DNA of 64,000 nucleotides from Methanococcoides burtonii DSM 6242 (GCF_000013725.1 NC_007955.1:1457579-1521578), one strand, 5' to 3'. Positions 1 to 8,807 are shown, counted from the first letter of the stretch. The notes: generated by a model from the sequence alone, not told the origin. A program made the numbers and translations.

Positions 1-8
1 AATTGAAA

Positions 9-71
9 GTGTAGTTGGGGCGGATGCGCTGAGGCATATACCCCATCGTTTACCCAAAAGTCCAACTACAC
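9..71. repeat. Long-range inverted repeat, possible structured RNA or operon 3' end
   Basis: Bases 9-18 (GTGTAGTTGG) and 62-71 (CCAACTACAC) are perfectly complementary over 10 bp and enclose 43 bases with further G/C-rich pairing potential. On the minus strand the structure lies just after the stop of the last gene of the mtt operon, so it could be that transcript's 3' end. It could equally be part of an RNA gene that extends off the window. No T-run directly follows it on the minus strand within the window. Confidence 0.4.
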
Positions 72-95
72 ATATATATTTTGTGTTTTAGGTCT

Positions 96-254
96 TCAGA
101 ATTGGGACACGAATGTCCTGGCCTGCCACAATGCAATCAATGCAATAACAATGACTGCAACCATCCAAGTATATTCTGCTGCTGGCATAGGAGCGGTGGT
201 CATATCATAACCAGGGCCATAGTAAGCAACTGTTAAATCATTCATTATACCCAT
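96..254 (-). CDS. 52-residue single-span membrane protein at the end of the mtt operon
   Basis: This short frame begins at an ATG (252-254) preceded at 262-268 by a strong ribosome binding site (AAGGAGG on the minus strand) and ends in TGA. The product has a polar, Tyr/Pro-rich N-terminal half and one hydrophobic segment (about residues 30-44, WMVAVIVIALIALW) followed by ARTF, a pattern resembling a small accessory subunit of a transporter. It starts 12 bases after the preceding gene and follows the permease mttP, so it is probably co-transcribed. A partnership with MttP is an inference from position and size; I do not recognise a named family. The clear Shine-Dalgarno site and conserved-looking operon position are the main reasons to call it real. 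Confidence 0.72.
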   Translation of the reverse strand: MGIMNDLTVAYYGPGYDMTTAPMPAAEYTWMVAVIVIALIALWQARTFVSQF

Positions 255-266
255 ATCAAAACCTCC

Positions 267-563
267 TTATACATACTCAAGACATGCATCTGATGCACGG
301 GTCTTTCCGAAATCTGTGATGACATATTGGTGTAAAAGGAAACCTTTCTTATACACACCATCTTCATCTACTTTTGATTGTACTGATCTAAGCATACCAC
401 CTGAAGCTAACTCAATGATATCGAAATTTATCGAATCCCTACCAAAGTTGTTGTTCATGTTGTATTCTTTCTGCATCTGTACAACGATCTCATTGTTCCA
501 GTGTTCTTTCTCATCAGAGAATAGCTCAAGCAACCTAAATTTTATTGGACGTTCTCCAGCCAT
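267..563 (-). CDS. Small putative winged-helix-like protein of the mtt operon
   Basis: A 98-residue soluble protein. I chose the ATG at 561-563 because GAGGTGA lies at the right distance before it; a GTG nine bases upstream overlaps that site and is less likely. The sequence (LLELFSDEKEHWNNEIV near the start, then a helix-rich stretch and HQYVITDFGKTRA near the end) has the look of a small winged-helix domain, where the last part often reads 'Y.IT..G'. The gene starts just after the mttP stop, so it is translated from the same message. It may be a regulator of methylamine genes or a cytosolic partner of the transporter. The family assignment is tentative. Confidence 0.7.
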   Translation of the reverse strand: MAGERPIKFRLLELFSDEKEHWNNEIVVQMQKEYNMNNNFGRDSINFDIIELASGGMLRSVQSKVDEDGVYKKGFLLHQYVITDFGKTRASDACLEYV

Positions 564-564
564 A

Positions 565-1611
565 TTACTCACCTCTCAGAGATTCCATGTCACCTGTATC
601 TTCAGAAATCATTACAAAGCTACCAAGGACACAAAGTGCACCACCGACAAGTACTGTCCATGCTGGCACCTGTGCCATGAATAGGTACATGAAGATAACA
701 GCGCAAAGACCATAAAGATTCCCGATACCCTGACCCCTTCCAACACCGATAAGTGGGAAAGACTTGTACCAGGAGACGTAGCAGTAACCAAATGTGATAC
801 CTGCAAATCCAAGTACCAGAATTGATAGTGGGTTGAATGCCTGAAGTGCATACTCAAGGATTGGATAACCAGCAATTGCTGCAATAGGTATAAGGATTAC
901 CCAGTACAGGAGGCTCTCACCAAGGAATCTGATTGTAATTCCTACATCAGGTTCTGCGATGTCAAGACCTTTACCAGCGATTGCGCCTTCAATACCCCAC
1001 CCTAGTGCTGCCATCAGTCCACCAAGGTAACCAAGGTAGCTGATGCTACCAGAAGTGATCTCAGTAATTGCTCCACCAACGAAGATGGTTAGACCACCGA
1101 CAATGATGACAAGAATACCCATCCAGGCCCTCTTGGAGATCTGTTCACCATACCATTGTCTTGCAAGTACAGAACCAATCACAGGGTACATCAAAGCAGC
1201 AACTGCTGCGAATCCTGCTCCAATAAATCCAATAGCTATGAATGAACCAAGAATTGCGATTGGCCCACCAAATATAGATGCAAGGAAGAACCATTTACTA
1301 CATGGATGGAATTCCTTCAATGTTCTCTTCATCTCACCGAACTTACCAAGATATGCATTCCATATAAGAAGTGCAACAATAACAGTTAATGCATTGAATG
1401 CAGCTATCAAAAGAGCGACAACAATGGTTGCCATTGAACCACCATGTGTTGCATCAATGTCTACCCACATTGCATCAAATGGAGGTACTGCCCAGATAAT
1501 TGTACCAGGAACATACCATATACCCCATAAGATTGCACAGAACAAGGCCCACATATAACCTTTGTTCATTTTACGCTTATTTTCCAATTTCTTCAGTTCT
1601 CGAATATCCAA
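565..1611 (-). CDS. mttP: MttP-like trimethylamine/methylamine permease
   Basis: A 348-residue integral membrane protein with about ten hydrophobic segments, e.g. WALFCAILWGIWYVPG near residue 21 and WTVLVGGALCVLGSFVMI near the C-terminus. The overall layout is that of drug/metabolite-transporter type permeases. In Methanosarcina the same kind of gene (mttP) follows mttB and mttC and is presumed to import trimethylamine; transport has been inferred there rather than proved. The start is a TTG at 1609-1611, chosen because GGAGGAGG lies directly upstream. It is the third gene of the operon, separated from mttC by a hairpin that may lower its expression. Two small genes follow immediately. Confidence 0.85.
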   Translation of the reverse strand: MDIRELKKLENKRKMNKGYMWALFCAILWGIWYVPGTIIWAVPPFDAMWVDIDATHGGSMATIVVALLIAAFNALTVIVALLIWNAYLGKFGEMKRTLKEFHPCSKWFFLASIFGGPIAILGSFIAIGFIGAGFAAVAALMYPVIGSVLARQWYGEQISKRAWMGILVIIVGGLTIFVGGAITEITSGSISYLGYLGGLMAALGWGIEGAIAGKGLDIAEPDVGITIRFLGESLLYWVILIPIAAIAGYPILEYALQAFNPLSILVLGFAGITFGYCYVSWYKSFPLIGVGRGQGIGNLYGLCAVIFMYLFMAQVPAWTVLVGGALCVLGSFVMISEDTGDMESLRGE

Positions 1612-1683
1612 ATTGACTCCTCCTCCAACTATTAATAATAATTATGAGTGATACACGTATATATAATTATAGATAGAAATTCT

Positions 1684-1720
1684 AAAAAAAGGAAGAAGGA
1701 CCCGAGCGAGTCCCTTACCT
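1684..1720 (-). terminator. Hairpin plus T-run between mttC and mttP
   Basis: Read on the minus strand, AAGGGAC pairs with GTCCTT (one bulged base) around a short loop, and a run of T follows (1684-1690). It sits just after mttC and before mttP. It looks like a partial terminator or processing site that would let mttB and mttC transcripts outnumber the permease message, a common arrangement for enzyme-permease operons. Confidence 0.5.
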
Positions 1721-1734
1721 TTTTATAGAGAGAT

Positions 1735-2385
1735 TTACTCAGCTGCTGCGTTACATTTGACGACTGCGTCAGTTGCATTCTCAGCATAGATGTCTGAGCC
1801 GATCTTGTCTGCCCAGTCCTGTGTGACAGGTGCGCCACCGACCATGGTCATGACAGAGTCACGAATTCCAGCTTCCTTAAGCTGTTCTTCGATGTTCATC
1901 TGAAGGATCATTGTTGTGGTCATGAGTGCGGAAGAACCAACAATCATTGGCTTGTGTTCCTTCACTGCATCTACGTATGCTCCGATTGCAACGTCCCTGC
2001 CGAGGTCAACTATCTTGAATCCAGCAATCTTGAGCATTGTTGCGACAATGTCCTTACCAATGGAGTGGATGTCACCCTCGATGGTACCGATAACGATCGT
2101 TCCCTTTGATTTTACAGATCCACCCTGTGCTTCAAGAGCAGGGGTGAGTATTGCAACACCAGCGCTCATTGCTTCAGATGCTGCAATGACGTGAGGAAGG
2201 AAGAGTGTACCCTGTTCGAACTGGTCGCCCACTTCGTTCATACCTGCAGTAAGACCGTCCTGGATAAGGGAAACAATATCGACCTTTGCTTCGAGTGCTT
2301 CTTCACAAATCTCTTCAACAAGCTCATCATCAAATTCCATGACTGCAGCTTTTGCTTTCGCGTTAATTTCATCCTGTGTAACCAT
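1735..2385 (-). CDS. mttC: Trimethylamine corrinoid protein MttC
   Basis: A 216-residue cobalamin-binding carrier that accepts the methyl group released from trimethylamine by MttB and presents it to the methylcobamide:CoM methyltransferase. It has a helical N-terminal cap domain (about 1-90) and a Rossmann B12 domain (about 95-216) with the base-off motif DIHSIG at 105-110, so His107 should be the lower cobalt ligand, and GSSAL further on. The assignment to MttC rather than MtbC or MtmC rests on direct linkage to mttB 41 bases upstream. Length fits the family. Translation starts at an ATG with AAAGGAG upstream. Confidence 0.93.
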   Translation of the reverse strand: MVTQDEINAKAKAAVMEFDDELVEEICEEALEAKVDIVSLIQDGLTAGMNEVGDQFEQGTLFLPHVIAASEAMSAGVAILTPALEAQGGSVKSKGTIVIGTIEGDIHSIGKDIVATMLKIAGFKIVDLGRDVAIGAYVDAVKEHKPMIVGSSALMTTTMILQMNIEEQLKEAGIRDSVMTMVGGAPVTQDWADKIGSDIYAENATDAVVKCNAAAE

Positions 2386-2426
2386 TTTTATAACTCCTTT
2401 ATTTATGTAGATAATTATAGCCCAAA

Positions 2427-3917
2427 TTATAAGCTAGCTCTGAACGCAGCATCTGCCTTGTCTACTACAGCCTTCATGTCTGCTAAGAGTTCGCTGTCGA
2501 TTGCCTTGACTTCATGGTTCTTCATTATGTCAAGAAGCTTCTCGTGTGCAACTACTGAGAGATCTTTTGAACCTGCAGCTTCCCAGTCACCGAACATGTC
2601 CCTGTCAATGAGTTCTGGGTTAGATACGAGATGGATATTTTCCCTGGTTTCTTTGTGTGCAAGGAAGTTGTTGCCGATTCCGACCTTCTGGATGGATGGT
2701 ACAGCAAGTGTCTCGTCTGATACAGGGACGCCACGCATCGCGGACCGTGTCATATTGATGATGTCAGCGTCGATTACAAACTGATCCAGGGAGAATGTCA
2801 TACCGAGCTCGAGCATACCTCCACCGTAGATGGTGTTACATCCGGCGAATGCTGGAAGGAGGGTTGTCATTGTCTTCTCGTGGCCTGACTGTGTATCTGG
2901 GACCTTTGAATCTGACTAAGTACCTGCGACATAGGTTGGAAGGCCATAGAACTGACCCATCTTACCGACTGCAGCGCTGATAATACCAAGTTCTGGAGCA
3001 CCGACCGGAGCTGTTCCTTTTCTCAAGTCGAAGGTTGTGGTTGAGCTACCGTACCATACTTCAGCACCTGGCTGAACGAGCTGTGCAAGTACAATACCTG
3101 CGAGAACCTCTGCGTTGTGTGTAACGAGTGTACCTGCCCTGAATACTGGGGAGGAACCACCGGACATTGCCATACTCAGGACATTCACTGGCATACCGAA
3201 GCGTGCACCCTTCATGATGACCTGACATGCGTTGACACTGAGCTCGAGTGGGCTGGTTGGGCAAACAAGCATGGACATGATTGGCCTCTTGCGTGCTGCT
3301 TCAGAGTCACCACCATAGTATGCGTCGACAATTCCCTTGTAGTACTCTACATTCTCACCAACAGGGTCGATGTGGTGGAAGTGTTTGGTAGTGTTCATGA
3401 GAGGTGTGAGGGTCTCGTGGACATCCTGTGCTCCCTTCCCTGCCCAGTCCCTTGCGGAAACGGTAAGAGCCATGTAGCTGAATTCATCGAGGTAGTCACA
3501 GACTTTTGCGGTATCTGCAATGTCCTGCTCAACAGAGTCAACTGTCTGATACTTGCCTGGTGCGACGTAGTTACACATCTTGACACCAGTACCGAAAGGT
3601 ATGTAGTGGACCTTACCCTTGTGCTCCTGTTCCATGGTGTTCTTCTTGTCACGACCATAAAGCATGAACCTTGAAGGTGCGTCGAAAAGTGCCCTGTTCA
3701 CGACGTACTCAGGAATTTTTACAATTTGTGATGCCTCGTCGACTTCACAGCCACCTTCCTTGAAGATTGCCCTTGCTTCCGGATCAGATACCTGAACACC
3801 AGGGTTAAGGAAAACTTCCATTGAAGCGTAGTGGATAGCTCTGAGGTCATCTTCGGAGAACAACTCTAACTGTACACCCTGAAGTGGGAATCTAGCTGCG
3901 TAATTAGGTTCTGACAT
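2427..3917 (-). CDS. mttB: Trimethylamine methyltransferase MttB, pyrrolysine-containing
   Basis: This enzyme demethylates trimethylamine and transfers the methyl to MttC. The frame is 497 codons, with an in-frame TAG at 2916-2918 (CTA on the plus strand) as codon 334 and a TAA stop at 2427. The flanking sequence (PTYVAGT before, SDSKVPDTQ after) and the N-terminus [14 protein letters not shown] match the MttB family, in which this TAG is known to be read as pyrrolysine at the active site. An ordinary ORF finder splits it in two (2916-3917 and 2427-2870). It is first in the operon, ahead of mttC and mttP, behind a long leader. The window therefore comes from a genome that must also encode PylT and PylS, which are not in this window. 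Confidence 0.96.
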
Positions 3918-4243
3918 TTTCTTTACAACTCCTTTATTTGTCTTTTTAGTAAGACCGGATACATTCTAAAACAAATGACACCGATCATAATACCGGCAAT
4001 CCTTTTTTATTCAGACAGGTCACGAGGACCGCATCACCCGTTAGGGCATCCGAACATGATGGATATACCAACATTATATTGCTTCGATATGAAACCCGTA
4101 GGATAGACCAATGGCCTATTACGAACAACGTTTCATATGGCGTCTTACAACATCTAATGGAAAAATCATTAACATTTGATCATCCACCATAAGTTGTCAG
4201 ACACATTTCCGCTTTTACTATAATACCTGCTTTTCAATACTCG
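3918..4243 (-). promoter_or_regulatory. Long untranslated leader of the mttB operon
   Basis: About 300 bases separate the mttB start from the nearest convincing TATA box, and no gene is visible in them. An AAAGGAG ribosome binding site lies just before the ATG. Long 5' leaders are known for methanol methyltransferase (mta) genes in Methanosarcina and are linked there to post-transcriptional control; a similar role here is an inference. Confidence 0.45.
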
Positions 4244-4256
4244 GATATATATTTAT
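4244..4256 (-). promoter_or_regulatory. Probable TATA box of the mtt operon
   Basis: On the minus strand the sequence AAATATATAT (4245-4254) is a good archaeal TATA element. It would place the transcript start near 4225, giving a leader of roughly 300 bases before mttB. Confidence 0.5.
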
Positions 4257-4270
4257 TGGTTAGCAACTCC

Positions 4271-4559
4271 AAAAATATATCATATAGAATGCCCTTAAAC
4301 GGACAATTTGAAAAGAATTACACCATAACTATTTTCAGATTATCGGCTAAATCAAGCAGATTTGCTCAGATGCTAAAAAGGACACTACTACTTGATTTAA
4401 AGAGATAAACAACATCAATCGATACTAAAGAGAAAGAATGAAAGATTTGTCACAAAATAACACAAGAAAAATTGCTCCTATTTGTTACATATACACATGT
4501 GCCAATCGTCATGCCAATTAAATTTACAATGACGGTGGTGTTAAAACACCGTTTTTTTT
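4271..4559 (+). ncRNA. Candidate small RNA between the mtt operon and ramA
   Basis: This gap has no protein gene on either strand that I can support. On the plus strand, however, it holds a TATA-like stretch (AATATATCATATAG, about 4274-4287) and, 250 bases on, a hairpin (ACGGTG at 4532-4537 paired with CACCGT at 4546-4551) followed by a run of T. No plus-strand gene upstream needs that terminator. A transcript of about 250 nt from near 4310 to 4558 would explain both. This rests on signals only. Confidence 0.3.
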
Positions 4560-4635
4560 AAAAGTACGTTGTTTAAAAGCAAAACCCCGAATAACAGAAG
4601 ATTTAAATACAAAGAAGAGATGCCGCGCAAGTCCA

Positions 4636-4656
4636 TAAATAAAAAAAATAAAAAAG
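4636..4656 (-). terminator. Oligo-T terminator after ramA
   Basis: Downstream of ramA on the minus strand lie two T-tracts (complement of AAAAAAAATAAAAAA), with no strong hairpin. Archaeal transcripts often end at such T-rich stretches. Confidence 0.5.
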
Positions 4657-4683
4657 TAATTGAACACGCATGCACAAGCGCAT

Positions 4684-6306
4684 TCAATGTTTGACAGTGA
4701 TAACCTTATAGTGAATTGCATCCACCGGACAAACTGCCACACACCTTCTGCAACTGGTGCCAAGACATCTTTCACTATTATAATTTGCATAGAGCTCGCC
4801 ATCGCGCTCAATTATCTTAATAGCATCCTCAGGACATTCGACTTCACATTGCCCACATCGAATACACTCAGGAGCGTGTTCTTCAATGATTATCCCAAGG
4901 TCACTGACTATCTGAAGCCCACCTTCACCAACTTCATCGATATCCTTTACAACTCTCTTCTCTATACGAGGATTTATGAAAGTTTCCGGCAGAGGGGGCA
5001 ATTTGTACATCTCAAGCATTTGGTTGTACATCTCAATAGGCATTCCCTGGGTCCAGTAAGAAAGCTCACACATGTAGATATTAGAGAAAACTGTACTTGT
5101 TGCCATCATCAAGTGATCGGCAGTGATCTTATGAGCCATCTCAATAACCTCATCGAGCTTGGACTCATCAAGAACAAGATCTCTTGCAAGTGCAACTGAA
5201 GTGTTCCCGAATTGTACTATATTATGTGCAAAATTAGGACAAGAACCCAATTTTCTCGCCTTGTTCGCATCAACATAAGCTCCCGTTGCACCAGCCATAT
5301 ACATATTATCAAGGTCACTATAAGCAGTACCTGATTCGATCATAAGGGTAAGTTGTGCAGCCCTGATAGCACCAATTGCTTTACCGGCCTCTTCGATATC
5401 CTTTTCAAATATCTCGATGCCCTCATCAAGGAAAAGTTTACCATTGGGAAGCACAGGTATTTTCTTCATGATACCACATTCCAATGCAAGAGCCAGAGCA
5501 GAAATGACACCAGTACCCGTCACACCTTTTGCAACAACGTCAGAAGACTCTTTGATTTCTCCCGTAACAGGATCTATCAAATGCCCTTTGCATTCGGTCA
5601 TGGACTCATCGAGGATAGTGACCCTCCACAGACCATCTTCAACCGTTACATCTGATATAGCACCCGGACTTGCCAGCATTCCACATTTGATGCCCTGACC
5701 TTCAATAGCAGGACCTGCTGCCGCACTAGCGGTTATGATCTTATCGCCCACCTTGATAGCCATCTCTGCATTGGTACCATAATCAGTCACCATTGAAGGA
5801 GTGTCCATGTCCATGAAATCGGTCTTGATCATCATAGCAAGAGCATCTGCACCGATTTCATGTTTTATTGCAGGAGGAACTATAACAGTACAGTTTGGGA
5901 GGTCCATTATACCTTCGAACAATTCGTTTGCAGGGAAGACCCTTGAACCCCTGACCACATTCTCAACACCCAACTTTTTCTGCTTGTTCTCACCCGCATA
6001 AGCAAGGTCTCTTATCTCCATATTCTGGAAAAGGGAGAGTTGTATAGGATTTCCACAAACAGCAAGCCTTTTAATGAGAGAAGGATCAACGCCGAACTCA
6101 TCAAATATCCTTTTGACCGTATCCAACATTATCTCATTGGCCACATCTTCTCCAATCTGGATAGCGAAATCCAGATGATCCATGACATTTCCGCCAGGTA
6201 GCGGATGTTTCATGGTAATAGCCGTCTTTAGAACCTTTTTAGATTCCAGATCGATCAACTGGGCACGAAACCCACTTGTTCCCAAATCCAATGCGATACC
6301 ATACAT
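4684..6306 (-). CDS. ramA: RamA, ATP-dependent reductive activase of methylamine corrinoid proteins
   Basis: RamA reduces inactive Co(II) corrinoid proteins (MtmC, MtbC, MttC) to the active Co(I) form at the expense of ATP. The protein has an ASKHA-type ATPase region (IALDLGTSGFRAQ at the start; VTDYGTNAEMA in the middle) and a C-terminal pair of [4Fe-4S] sites (CIRCGQCEVECP and CLGTSCRRCVAVCP). I placed the start at the ATG at 6304-6306, preceded by GAGGT at seven bases, not the ATG 18 bases upstream; this gives 540 residues. A TATA box lies at 6379-6387. Being next to the mtt operon fits its job in trimethylamine use. Confidence 0.94.
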   Translation of the reverse strand: MYGIALDLGTSGFRAQLIDLESKKVLKTAITMKHPLPGGNVMDHLDFAIQIGEDVANEIMLDTVKRIFDEFGVDPSLIKRLAVCGNPIQLSLFQNMEIRDLAYAGENKQKKLGVENVVRGSRVFPANELFEGIMDLPNCTVIVPPAIKHEIGADALAMMIKTDFMDMDTPSMVTDYGTNAEMAIKVGDKIITASAAAGPAIEGQGIKCGMLASPGAISDVTVEDGLWRVTILDESMTECKGHLIDPVTGEIKESSDVVAKGVTGTGVISALALALECGIMKKIPVLPNGKLFLDEGIEIFEKDIEEAGKAIGAIRAAQLTLMIESGTAYSDLDNMYMAGATGAYVDANKARKLGSCPNFAHNIVQFGNTSVALARDLVLDESKLDEVIEMAHKITADHLMMATSTVFSNIYMCELSYWTQGMPIEMYNQMLEMYKLPPLPETFINPRIEKRVVKDIDEVGEGGLQIVSDLGIIIEEHAPECIRCGQCEVECPEDAIKIIERDGELYANYNSERCLGTSCRRCVAVCPVDAIHYKVITVKH

Positions 6307-6378
6307 TTTGATTACCTCTGCCATAATAATACTTTCAGTTCAATATAATAATGATGCATTAAAACAAAAGATTCAATG

Positions 6379-6387
6379 CTATATAAG
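6379..6387 (-). promoter_or_regulatory. TATA box upstream of ramA
   Basis: CTTATATAG on the minus strand, about 75 bases before the ramA start codon, implying a leader of roughly 50 bases. Confidence 0.5.
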
Positions 6388-6472
6388 GGCTTTGTATAAA
6401 CCATACAAAACCGGTCGTTCGATGCCTTAAGCAACAAAAAGAAATGAAAAAGAGAAAGTGACAAAATGAGAT

Positions 6473-7063
6473 TCAGTCACACTGACAACATTCAAAATTG
6501 AATCCAAGGAGGAATGAACCAGTACCATGATCGCTCTGAAGTCCCATCTTTTCTTTCAGATACTCATCCGTAGGAGGAGAAGGAGAAGCAAGAATTGCAT
6601 TACAAATATGGGACAAACATTCGATCTCATCACATGGCTTCGGAGGCATAACGACCACTAGAGGATCGGACTTAGAATTGAGCGCTGTCAGGAAACCTTT
6701 ATCGTACACCACAATATTGCCGATGACAAGAGATTCCGCATCCTTTTCAAAGATCTGTAATTTTTCAGAATCATTAATATCCTCCCCAACTACCTTATCA
6801 TCATGCATAAGAAGAACGTTAGGTCCACACGGCCACTTATATTCCATGGTAGTCTGGAACGGAATAATAACATCACTCTGGAGAACGGCCTTCACGCCTT
6901 TATTATCGCCCCGGCCAATCCCCATAAGCGTCATTTGATCAGCCTTTTCTTCCAGTTTTGCTATGACCTTACGATCCTCATCATTGAGGAAAAATGTTCT
7001 GCCAACTCCAGTCATGCACTCCAATTTTTCCCTTACCATCTTGATAATCTCATCTTTTTCCAT
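6473..7063 (-). CDS. Conserved unknown protein with Cys-rich tail, next to ramA
   Basis: A 196-residue soluble protein that I do not recognise. It is acidic, without signal peptide or membrane span, and carries cysteines concentrated in the second half: PCDEIECLSHIC around residues 143-154 and CCQCD at the extreme C-terminus. These could bind a metal or FeS cluster. It lies upstream of ramA on the same strand, with about 166 bases between and a separate TATA box for ramA, so the two may be transcribed separately. A role in corrinoid or methyl transfer is possible from location only. Confidence 0.65.
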   Translation of the reverse strand: MEKDEIIKMVREKLECMTGVGRTFFLNDEDRKVIAKLEEKADQMTLMGIGRGDNKGVKAVLQSDVIIPFQTTMEYKWPCGPNVLLMHDDKVVGEDINDSEKLQIFEKDAESLVIGNIVVYDKGFLTALNSKSDPLVVVMPPKPCDEIECLSHICNAILASPSPPTDEYLKEKMGLQSDHGTGSFLLGFNFECCQCD

Positions 7064-7547
7064 GAAAATCCCTGACCTTTCTATAAAATCAAAAAACTAT
7101 GATCGCAAATGTTTTTGAGAGACACAATTGTTGTGAATCCATCTTTATTTTCTTTATTCTATCATATCGAACAATCCTTTTCGATATTTAACCTTTTTGT
7201 CATGAAGGGGCTATCAATTTAACAGGAGGTCGAACCATTGCCAATTAGATAAATGTAAATCAATACGTACAAAAACTCGGAAATGACAAACAATAAGCAC
7301 ATAACCAGTCAACAGCATCAATTTTAAGTAAAAATATCAAAGAGATGTTGCCCCAGCTATCTTGCTCACCCTTATAAAAAAAATTTAAATATAAAAAAAA
7401 TAATATCTGAATGCGATACTGAACAAGATGGTTTTGTATCGTTTGCACAACACCTTATATAGAAAGTTCACGATACGTTTATTAAGCAAACCAACAAATG
7501 AAATTTATTAAAAATACATATTATCAAAGATCTACAAGAGGTATAAC
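7064..7547. other. Intergenic region with a plus-strand promoter
   Basis: Divergent spacer of 484 bases, A+T rich. The only clear signal is a plus-strand TATA box (CTTATATAG, 7454-7462) suited to the gene starting at 7548, with a leader of about 60 bases. The short minus-strand frame at 7260-7448 has no ribosome binding site and low-complexity content; I do not call it. Confidence 0.5.
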
Positions 7548-7862
7548 ATGACAGATATCACCGTAAACTCAAGAATATGTGGATTCAAACACAAAATACA
7601 TGGAACAAAGGACGGTAAAAATGTTACGATCAAGATTGAAACAGATTGTCCAAAAGTAAAGAACATTTCCGATCTTGAAGTACCAATGATGCAGATGTTT
7701 GGCATAAAAGATAATTATGTCATCGGTAAGGCACAAGAAGGAAATTGTTGTGCCACCTGCATCGTTCCGAGTGGAATACTCCATGCATGCAGCCTTGAAT
7801 TCGGATTAATATCACAAACCCTTGCAAAAGGTGTTGAAAATATTAGTATCGAGTTTAAATAA
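7548..7862 (+). CDS. Small Cys-rich conserved protein
   Basis: A 104-residue soluble protein starting at an ATG preceded by AGAGGTATAAC. It has six cysteines: C11, C34, a central NCCATC group (67-71), and C81 in LHACSLEF. Two beta-rich halves surround the cluster. The pattern suggests metal or FeS binding, but I cannot name the family securely; proteins of this size and pattern occur in methanogens as uncharacterised entries. It is monocistronic with its own TATA box. Confidence 0.7.
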   Translation: MTDITVNSRICGFKHKIHGTKDGKNVTIKIETDCPKVKNISDLEVPMMQMFGIKDNYVIGKAQEGNCCATCIVPSGILHACSLEFGLISQTLAKGVENISIEFK

Positions 7863-7939
7863 TAGTGATGAAAAATAACGACACGATAAAAGAGATATTT
7901 ATGTGATCATTAATCAATATAAATTATTAGCCTGATATC

Positions 7940-8803
7940 TCATGAGATGAGCTTTAAAGTGCCCGCTTTTGGCTCATAGCATAGCCCTTTTGTAAGTAAT
8001 GACCTTACCACAGAGTCCACTGTTTTTTCATTAATCTGCCTGGAAACTGCAACAGACATAAGTTCAGCATAATCGACACCTTTGCCCCCACCAAGTTCAC
8101 TCATTAGGTTTAAAACGAGTGTATCGAGGTCTTTTTCTTCAGACACAACCGAAAGCAGATCAAGAGAGATGATACATTTCTTTACAACTGACCGGAGTTT
8201 GTTAAGATAATTTTCATCAGAGCTATAATGCCGGATTGCCATTCCAATTCCCTCTGAAAGCAAAGAAGAGATACCAAGATCTTTCATACATTCGTCCATA
8301 GAGTCAATATTTCCACATGCCAACAAGACCTTAGAAAATGCGTCCAATCGATCAAGCGTCAATTCTGCAGTGTCTAATATCCACCTATTACGCATATCCT
8401 CGTCTGCAAGATTTATCTCCTCGGGCCTTAGAGATATAACCACAAGACCGTCTTCCGACTTATATGATCGAACTTTGCCAACAACCGAAACATACTCAGG
8501 AGGCACAACAGATGATAAAAATGCGATTGCATCAGACTGATACTGACCTGCATATAAAGTGAAGGCACCAGAAGGATCGACAACACGAGCTCGCCAGGTA
8601 TCGCCATCGGAATCAATATTTTCCACCTCTGTAAGAACTCCTGTGACAAAAACACGGTTGACCATGACACCACCAGGGGTCAACAGATAATTTGGCGTGT
8701 GCCCACCAGAGTCTATCGCCTCGTCCACAGTTGAATGGATCGTAGAACTGGAATCATTAAGCTCTTTTGCAAACATCCTATATGAGATTTCACGATCAAC
8801 CAT
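7940..8803 (-). CDS. RPA-associated protein (RPAP family)
   Basis: A 287-residue partner of the single-stranded DNA binding protein RPA. The N-terminal half contains an OB-fold (about residues 40-130: VNRVFVTGVLTEVEN ... ARVVDPSGAFTLYAG), and the C-terminal half is helical, ending in a winged-helix-like segment. In euryarchaea such genes (COG3390) are paired with an RPA gene and the products form a complex. I chose the ATG at 8801-8803 with GGAG seven bases upstream; this start lies four bases after the RPA stop, giving tight translational coupling. No frameshift or missing part is seen. Confidence 0.88.
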   Translation of the reverse strand: MVDREISYRMFAKELNDSSSTIHSTVDEAIDSGGHTPNYLLTPGGVMVNRVFVTGVLTEVENIDSDGDTWRARVVDPSGAFTLYAGQYQSDAIAFLSSVVPPEYVSVVGKVRSYKSEDGLVVISLRPEEINLADEDMRNRWILDTAELTLDRLDAFSKVLLACGNIDSMDECMKDLGISSLLSEGIGMAIRHYSSDENYLNKLRSVVKKCIISLDLLSVVSEEKDLDTLVLNLMSELGGGKGVDYAELMSVAVSRQINEKTVDSVVRSLLTKGLCYEPKAGTLKLIS

Positions 8804-8807
8804 ACTA

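Noticed and set aside
19-61. 16S rRNA-like TAAACGATG string near the window start
   Set aside because: Only nine bases match and the context does not resemble rRNA; chance similarity.
4524-4811. A 95-codon minus-strand frame overlapping the ramA end
   Set aside because: It overlaps ramA on the same strand in another frame and has low-complexity content without a ribosome site.
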